DNA of 25,825 nt from Bacteroidales bacterium (GTDB taxonomy: Bacteria; Bacteroidota; Bacteroidia; Bacteroidales; UBA932): assembly GCA_024402115.1 (NCBI GenBank), contig JAKSJQ010000030.1, forward strand, positions 1 to 25,825, read 5' to 3'. This document shows positions 21,537-25,825 of this stretch, one piece after another. A model generated the notes under the pieces. That model was given only the letters and a program-made list of their open reading frames with translations, was not told where the DNA came from and did no database searches. Position numbers and translations under genes: made by a program. How positions within the stretch are numbered: position 1 is the first letter of the stretch; every line of letters begins with the position of its first letter.

Positions 21537-24170
21537 TTACTTCAATGACTTGAGTGAAGCCTCGATGTTCTCGATCTTCGAGAGAGCATCAGCCTCCTTC
21601 TTGCGCTCGTTGGCAACTACAGCCTCAGGAGCACCGGCAACGAACTTCTCGTTAGAGAGCTTCTTGCGTACCGAATTGAGGAAGCCCTGGTAGTATGCAA
21701 GCTCCTTCTCGAGCTTCTCGATCTCCTCAGCTACGTTCACGAGTCCTGCGAGTTCGACGAAGACCTTGCTGGTACCAGCCATCACGGTCACGCCCGTACC
21801 CTCAGCCTCGCCTGCTGCAACAGCGACGTTGGCGAGCTTCTCGACCACTGCAACAACCTCCGCAGGGAAGCTTGCGTCAACCTTTATGTTGAGAGCATCC
21901 TTTGGTGAAAGGCTCTTCTCCTGACGTACGTTACGTATACCTGCCACTGCCTGGCAAGCGGTCTCGAACTTGGCGATGAACTCTGCATCATAAGGCTTAG
22001 CCTCAGGGAAACGCTGGAGCATGATGGTCTCGCCCTCCGCGCGCTCTGCCATGTTCTGCCAGAGTTCCTCGGTGATGAATGGCATGATAGGATGGATCAT
22101 CTTGAGGAGAGCCTCGAAGAAACCGAGGGTCTGCTCGTAGGTCTTGCGATCGATGCCTGCGCCATAGGCTGGCTTGATAGCCTCGAGGTACCATGCACAA
22201 TAGTCGTCCCAGAAGAGCTTGTACACTGTCATAAGCGCATCCGAGATACGGAACTTCGCGAAATGGTCGTTCACAGCCTCGATAGTCTGGCTGAGCTTGC
22301 TGTCGAACCACTTCACAGCCACTGCAGATGCCTCAGGCTGCGCTGCGTTCTCATCGATCTCCCAACCGCTCACGAGACGGAATGAGTTCCAGATCTTGTT
22401 GCAGAAGTTACGTCCCTGCTCCACCTGACTTTCGTCGTAGAGAATGTCGCTACCTGCAGAGCTGCAGAGAAGCATACCGAGACGCACAGCGTCTGCACCG
22501 TACTTGTCGATGAGGTCGAGAGGGTTCGGAGAGTTTCCGAGGGTCTTGCTCATCTTGCGACCGATCTTGTCGCGTACGATACCGGTGAAATATACGTTAT
22601 GGAAAGGAACGTCGTTCATGAACTCGTTTCCTGCCATGATCATACGTGCAACCCAGAAGAAGATGATGTCCGGACCGGTCACGAGGTCATTGGTAGGATA
22701 GTAGTATGCGAGGTCAGCGTTAGGCTTGTGGTCAGGCTGTCCAGGCATCTGAGGATCGAACACAGAGATTGGCCAGAGCCAGCTGCTGAACCAGGTGTCG
22801 AGCACGTCCTCGTCCTGACGAAGGTCAGCTGCGGTGAGGGCAGGATTGATCTTCTGAGCCTCTGCGAGAGCCTTCTCTGCAGTCGCCTCTACGATAACCG
22901 AGCCGTCAGGAAGGTAGAATGCAGGGATACGCTGACCCCACCAGAGCTGGCGGCTGATGCACCAGTCGCGCGCATTCTCCATCCAGTGGCGATATGTATT
23001 GCGATACTTGTCTGGGATGAACTTGATGAAACCGTCCTCTACGCTGCCGAGTGCGCGCGGTGCAAGCTCCTCCATCTTGAGGAACCACTGTGCGCTGAGC
23101 TTAGGCTCGATGACCGCGTTGGTACGCTCAGAATAGCCGATCGGTGAGGTATAGTCCTCGATCCTCTCGATGTTGCCTGCCTCCTCGAGCATCTTAGCGA
23201 TCTTCTTGCGAGCCTCGAAACGGTCCTCGCCGACGAGGATCTGTGCTTCCTCGGTGAGACGTCCGCGGTCGTCGATGATGTCAAGGATAGGAAGGTTGTG
23301 GCGGAGACCGATCTCGTAGTCATGTGCATCGTGTGCAGGGGTAACCTTGAGGCAGCCTGTACCGAAGTCCATCTCTACGTAGTCGTCCTCGATGATAGGA
23401 ATCTCCTTGTTGATAAGAGGAATAAGCACCTTCTTGCCCTTCATCCAGTGATGACGCTCGTCATTAGGGTTTACGCAGATTGCAGCATCGGCCATGATGG
23501 TCTCAGGACGGGTGGTAGCCACCACGATATACTTGTCGGTAGGATTGCCGTTGCCGTCGCTGATGAAGTAGCGCATGTGATAGAACTTGCTGGCAGTGTC
23601 GCGGTGGATCACCTCGTCGTCGCTGACAGCTGTATGTCCCTCCGGATCCCAGTTGACCATACGCACACCGCGATAGATCCAACCCTTCTTGTAGAAGTAT
23701 ACGAAGGTGTTGATGACTGCGTCAGAGAGCTCCGGCTCCATGGTGAAGCGGGTACGGTCCCAGTCGCAGGATGCGCCGAGCTTGCGGAGCTGCTTGAGGA
23801 TGATGCCTCCGTGCTCCTCCTTCCACTCCCATGCATACTTGAGGAACTCCTCACGGGTGAGGTCCTCCTTGCTGATGCCCATACCCTTGAGCTTCGCTAC
23901 GACCTTGTTCTCGGTAGCTATGGATGCGTGGTCGGTACCAGGTACCCAGCAAGCGTTCTTGCCGTCCATACGCGCCTTGCGGATGAGCACGTCGTTGAGG
24001 GTATTGTTGAGCACATGGCCCATGTGAAGGATTCCGGTCACGTTTGGTGGCGGAATCACGATGGTGTATGGTTCGCGTGAATCTGGCTCTGAATGGAAGA
24101 ACTTGTGGTCAAGCCAATAGGCATACCACCTGTCCTCGACTGAGGATGGATTGTACTTTGCGTCTAGCAT
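21537..24170 (-). CDS. valS: valine--tRNA ligase
   Basis: An 877-residue class I aminoacyl-tRNA synthetase that charges tRNA-Val. It has [12 protein letters not shown] (HIGH motif, residues 49-52 as HMGH), the large editing (CP1) domain with [10 protein letters not shown] and [12 protein letters not shown], the tryptophan-rich catalytic core ([18 protein letters not shown]), KMSKT (KMSKS loop, after RDKIGR) and the C-terminal coiled-coil arm ([15 protein letters not shown]...[13 protein letters not shown]) typical of ValRS. An in-frame TTG three codons upstream is possible, but the ATG at 24170 is preferred. The gene heads a minus-strand run that reaches the M19 dipeptidase. Its promoter lies about 85 bases upstream, so the mRNA leader is about 80 bases. 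Confidence 0.97.
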   Translation of the reverse strand: MLDAKYNPSSVEDRWYAYWLDHKFFHSEPDSREPYTIVIPPPNVTGILHMGHVLNNTLNDVLIRKARMDGKNACWVPGTDHASIATENKVVAKLKGMGISKEDLTREEFLKYAWEWKEEHGGIILKQLRKLGASCDWDRTRFTMEPELSDAVINTFVYFYKKGWIYRGVRMVNWDPEGHTAVSDDEVIHRDTASKFYHMRYFISDGNGNPTDKYIVVATTRPETIMADAAICVNPNDERHHWMKGKKVLIPLINKEIPIIEDDYVEMDFGTGCLKVTPAHDAHDYEIGLRHNLPILDIIDDRGRLTEEAQILVGEDRFEARKKIAKMLEEAGNIERIEDYTSPIGYSERTNAVIEPKLSAQWFLKMEELAPRALGSVEDGFIKFIPDKYRNTYRHWMENARDWCISRQLWWGQRIPAFYLPDGSVIVEATAEKALAEAQKINPALTAADLRQDEDVLDTWFSSWLWPISVFDPQMPGQPDHKPNADLAYYYPTNDLVTGPDIIFFWVARMIMAGNEFMNDVPFHNVYFTGIVRDKIGRKMSKTLGNSPNPLDLIDKYGADAVRLGMLLCSSAGSDILYDESQVEQGRNFCNKIWNSFRLVSGWEIDENAAQPEASAVAVKWFDSKLSQTIEAVNDHFAKFRISDALMTVYKLFWDDYCAWYLEAIKPAYGAGIDRKTYEQTLGFFEALLKMIHPIMPFITEELWQNMAERAEGETIMLQRFPEAKPYDAEFIAKFETACQAVAGIRNVRQEKSLSPKDALNIKVDASFPAEVVAVVEKLANVAVAAGEAEGTGVTVMAGTSKVFVELAGLVNVAEEIEKLEKELAYYQGFLNSVRKKLSNEKFVAGAPEAVVANERKKEADALSKIENIEASLKSLK

Positions 24171-24210
24171 CTTTATCAATAAATTTTATCGTTTTCAATT
24201 CACTTGTCCT

Positions 24211-24243
24211 CGCACGTACGTAACGCGTATGCGCACGCATGCG
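24211..24243. other. alternating purine-pyrimidine tract in the valS leader
   Basis: Two strictly alternating pyrimidine-purine runs, 24211-24222 and 24223-24243, are joined with a single phase break and are rich in CG, CA and TA steps. Such sequence can adopt Z-DNA under negative supercoiling. In the valS transcript the same bases could form short GCGT/ACGC-type hairpins. It lies between the valS -7 box and the valS ATG. Confidence 0.5.
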
Positions 24244-24255
24244 GGCACAATCATG

Positions 24256-24263
24256 CAAAGATA
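24256..24263 (-). promoter_or_regulatory. -7 box of valS
   Basis: Read on the minus strand this is TATCTTTG, an exact TAnnTTTG match, about 85 bases upstream of the valS ATG. It lies only 12 bases from the -7 box of the divergent DUF3467 gene, so the two promoters overlap. Confidence 0.5.
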
Positions 24264-24275
24264 AGAAATAATTGC

Positions 24276-24283
24276 TAAATTTG
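24276..24283 (+). promoter_or_regulatory. -7 box of the DUF3467-kdsC-maf operon
   Basis: TAAATTTG matches TAnnTTTG and ends 19 bases before the ATG at 24303. No obvious TTTG -33 element is seen. The expected -33 region coincides with the valS -7 box on the other strand. Confidence 0.5.
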
Positions 24284-24302
24284 CAGAAAACAACTACATA
24301 CC

Positions 24303-24617
24303 ATGGCAGAAGAAAAACAGCTCGGAATCGAAATCAAGCCTGACATCGCAGGCGGATCATATTCCAACCTCGCAATCATAACCCACTCCAACAGCGAATT
24401 CGTGTTCGACTTCGCAGCAATGCTCCCAGGAATGCCTAAGGCAATGGTACAGAACAGAGTAATCATGACCCCAGAGCATGCAAAGAGGCTCTTCCTCGCA
24501 CTCCAGGACAACCTCCAGAAGTACGAGAACATGAACGGTCCTATCGAGCTCAGCAACGCTCCAAAGGGCGGCACCTTCCCTATGGGCGGTTTCGGCGGTA
24601 ACGGAGCTAAGTCATAG
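24303..24617 (+). CDS. DUF3467 domain-containing protein
   Basis: A 104-residue cytoplasmic protein matching the DUF3467 family: LGIEIKPDIAGGSYSNLAIITHSNSEFVFDF, then a PGMPKA turn, NRVIMTPEHAKRLFLALQDNLQKYE and a Gly-rich tail ending GGFGGNGAKS. The family is highly conserved in Bacteroidota and scattered elsewhere. No function is established. The start is supported by the -7 box 19 bases upstream. The stop is directly followed by the ATG of the KdsC-type gene with no gap, so they are co-transcribed. Confidence 0.9.
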   Translation: MAEEKQLGIEIKPDIAGGSYSNLAIITHSNSEFVFDFAAMLPGMPKAMVQNRVIMTPEHAKRLFLALQDNLQKYENMNGPIELSNAPKGGTFPMGGFGGNGAKS

Positions 24618-25145
24618 ATGGAGCAGAAACTCAGCAAGATCAAGGCTTTCGTCTTCGACGTGGACGGAGTCATGACTGACGGCACCATACTCGCCCTCCC
24701 TGACGGCGACCTCCTCCGCACCTTCGATGCGAAGGACGGTTTCGCATTCAGGATGGCATCGATGCACGGATACCAGCTCTGCGCGATCACTGGCGGCAGC
24801 TCAGAAAGCATACGCAAGCGCCTGGTGACCTGCGGCTTCAAGACGGAGAACGTCTATATCCATTCCCGCAACAAGATCCTGGATTTCAACGACTTCTGTC
24901 AGAGAAACAATGTCGCTCCCGAAGAGGTTCTCTACATCGGAGACGACATGCCTGACGTATGCGTGATGGAACTCTGCGGACTCGCAGTCGCCCCCGCAGA
25001 CGCATGCACCGAGTGCATAGAGGCTGCCGACTACGTATCTCCACGTCCTGGTGGCAAGGGTTGCGTGCGTCACTCTATTGAGATGGTCATGAAGACCCAG
25101 GGCACATGGACTCTCGACACCGAAGTCTACAAAGCAAGATTCTGA
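24618..25145 (+). CDS. KdsC-type HAD phosphatase (3-deoxy-D-manno-octulosonate 8-phosphate phosphatase)
   Basis: A 175-residue C0-type HAD phosphatase without a cap domain, the KdsC layout. Motif I is FDVDGVMTDG (nucleophile D14, acid/base D16), motif II the threonine in ITGG (T58), motif III K86, and motif IV GDDMPD (D109, D110, D113). The family's end motif VSPRPGGKGCVR is also present. KdsC removes phosphate from Kdo-8-phosphate on the way to lipopolysaccharide core; a related role in other nonulosonate pathways is possible. No kdsA, kdsB or kdsD gene is nearby. It starts directly after the DUF3467 stop and overlaps the next gene by one base. Confidence 0.88.
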   Translation: MEQKLSKIKAFVFDVDGVMTDGTILALPDGDLLRTFDAKDGFAFRMASMHGYQLCAITGGSSESIRKRLVTCGFKTENVYIHSRNKILDFNDFCQRNNVAPEEVLYIGDDMPDVCVMELCGLAVAPADACTECIEAADYVSPRPGGKGCVRHSIEMVMKTQGTWTLDTEVYKARF

Positions 25146-25726
25146 TGGAACTCAAGGGAAAGAAAATCATACTCGCAAGCAACTCCCCTCGCAGGCGCGA
25201 GCTGCTTGCCGGGATGGATGTCGAATTCACAGTCGACACCCGTAACAACTTCGACGAGAAATGGGACCCATCCACTCCTCACGACCAGGTCCCTGCTCTC
25301 ATGGCTGAAGGAAAGTCAAACGGTTTCTGGCGCGAGCTCGAGAAGGATGAGATACTCATCACTTCGGACACCATGGTCCTGATGGACAAGATGATCATGG
25401 GCAAGCCGCACAGCCGCGAACAGGCCGTCGAGATGCTCCAGTCCCTTTCCGGAAACACTCACGAGGTCATCTCAGCCGTCACTGTTCGTGACGGGCTCGG
25501 TCGCAAGGAGACCTTCTCCGACGTCGCCTATGTCAGCCTCAAGGAACTCACTCTCGCCGAGATCGACTATTACATCGACAACTACAAGCCTTTCGACAAG
25601 GCCGGAGCCTATGGCATCCAGGAATGGATAGGCTACATCGGAATCACCAAGCTGGAAGGCTCCTTCTACACCGTGATGGGCTTCCCTGTCCACCGCGTCT
25701 ACGACACCCTCCTCCGCTTCATCTAG
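25145..25726 (+). CDS. Maf family nucleoside-triphosphate pyrophosphatase (YhdE-like)
   Basis: A 193-residue Maf protein. It opens KKIILASNSPRRRELLAGM (the substrate-binding SxSPRR motif), followed by SDTMVLMDKMIMGKP (catalytic Asp region), SGNTHEVISAVTV and KAGAYGIQEW, which together define the family. Maf enzymes hydrolyse dTTP, UTP and modified pyrimidine nucleotides to monophosphates, cleaning the nucleotide pool or restraining division. The frame is open 39 bases upstream, but that lies inside the KdsC gene; the ATG at 25145 overlaps its stop (TGATG), typical of this operon. The length fits the family. Confidence 0.93.
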   Translation: MELKGKKIILASNSPRRRELLAGMDVEFTVDTRNNFDEKWDPSTPHDQVPALMAEGKSNGFWRELEKDEILITSDTMVLMDKMIMGKPHSREQAVEMLQSLSGNTHEVISAVTVRDGLGRKETFSDVAYVSLKELTLAEIDYYIDNYKPFDKAGAYGIQEWIGYIGITKLEGSFYTVMGFPVHRVYDTLLRFI

Positions 25727-25825
25727 ACACTCCCCAGGGTTCAGCCAGCTCGTCTCCGATATCTTTCCGCCCCAGCGTGGACTCGTTCCCGTCTCGTATG
25801 CGAGGCTCCCTGCGAAGAGGCTTCC
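25727..25825. other. unassigned tail of the window
   Basis: The last 99 bases are GC-rich. They are open in at least two plus-strand frames and one minus-strand frame, so a further gene may begin or end here. No product or start can be recognised, and no terminator is seen after the Maf gene. Confidence 0.3.

Noticed and set aside
20516..21553. A 345-residue plus-strand ORF opposite tatC and tatA
   Set aside because: It is a charged, His/Glu-rich antisense shadow; the minus strand encodes clear TatC and TatA proteins.

Overview
The window looks like chromosomal DNA of an anaerobic Bacteroidales bacterium (Bacteroidota) with fairly high GC. The evidence is the family content: a TonB-dependent receptor paired with a DUF4249 lipoprotein, DUF2807 and DUF3467 proteins, a TatA/TatC pair with no TatB, and a long-form QueA. 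In addition, Bacteroidota-type promoter -7 boxes (TAnnTTTG) lie in front of most transcription units and Shine-Dalgarno sequences are largely absent. The exact genus cannot be fixed from this sequence; an uncultured gut or rumen lineage is an inference. I saw no IS element, phage gene, CRISPR array, tRNA or rRNA.

Layout. (1) 1-1115, + strand: the 3' end of an RlmD/TrmA-type RNA m5U methyltransferase, a 66-residue ferredoxin:thioredoxin-reductase-like Fe-S protein, and a small acidic protein of unknown function. (2) 1160-4226, +: a TonB-dependent receptor and its DUF4249 lipoprotein partner. (3) 4278-10175, +: a tight operon with its own -7 box and a strong terminator. It holds a Ca2+/Na+ antiporter followed by five heterodisulfide-reductase-like genes in the order C1-B1-A-C2-(E-ferredoxin-D fusion). 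(4) 10249-12648, -: a glycerolipid-type acyltransferase and QueA. (5) 12649-13151: the only long gene-free stretch, about 500 bp, AT-rich, with TTTACATTTG repeats and a perfect inverted repeat at the promoter of the next gene. (6) 13152-15887, +: an XRE-type regulator, a divergent dihydroorotate-dehydrogenase homologue and CinA. (7) 15941-24170, -: a closely packed run valS-tatA-tatC-ABC-F-rlmB-DUF2807-M19 dipeptidase, read from a promoter divergent from (8). (8) 24303-25726, +: DUF3467 protein, KdsC-type phosphatase and Maf-type pyrophosphatase, then an unassigned tail.

The most interesting part is the Hdr-like operon. Bacteroidales are not expected to make CoM or CoB, so the canonical methanogen reaction is unlikely. 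The gene order matches, from memory, that of the sulfur-oxidation-type sHdr operons (C1-B1-A-H-C2-B2). Here the H gene is absent and the last subunit is fused to a NarI/HdrE-like membrane domain. I infer a membrane-anchored Hdr-like complex exchanging electrons between an FAD/Fe-S core, a disulfide or thiol substrate and the menaquinone pool. The substrate cannot be read from the sequence. The remaining genes are mostly housekeeping: RNA modification, translation, protein export, lipid and Kdo/LPS metabolism, and nucleotide-pool cleaning.
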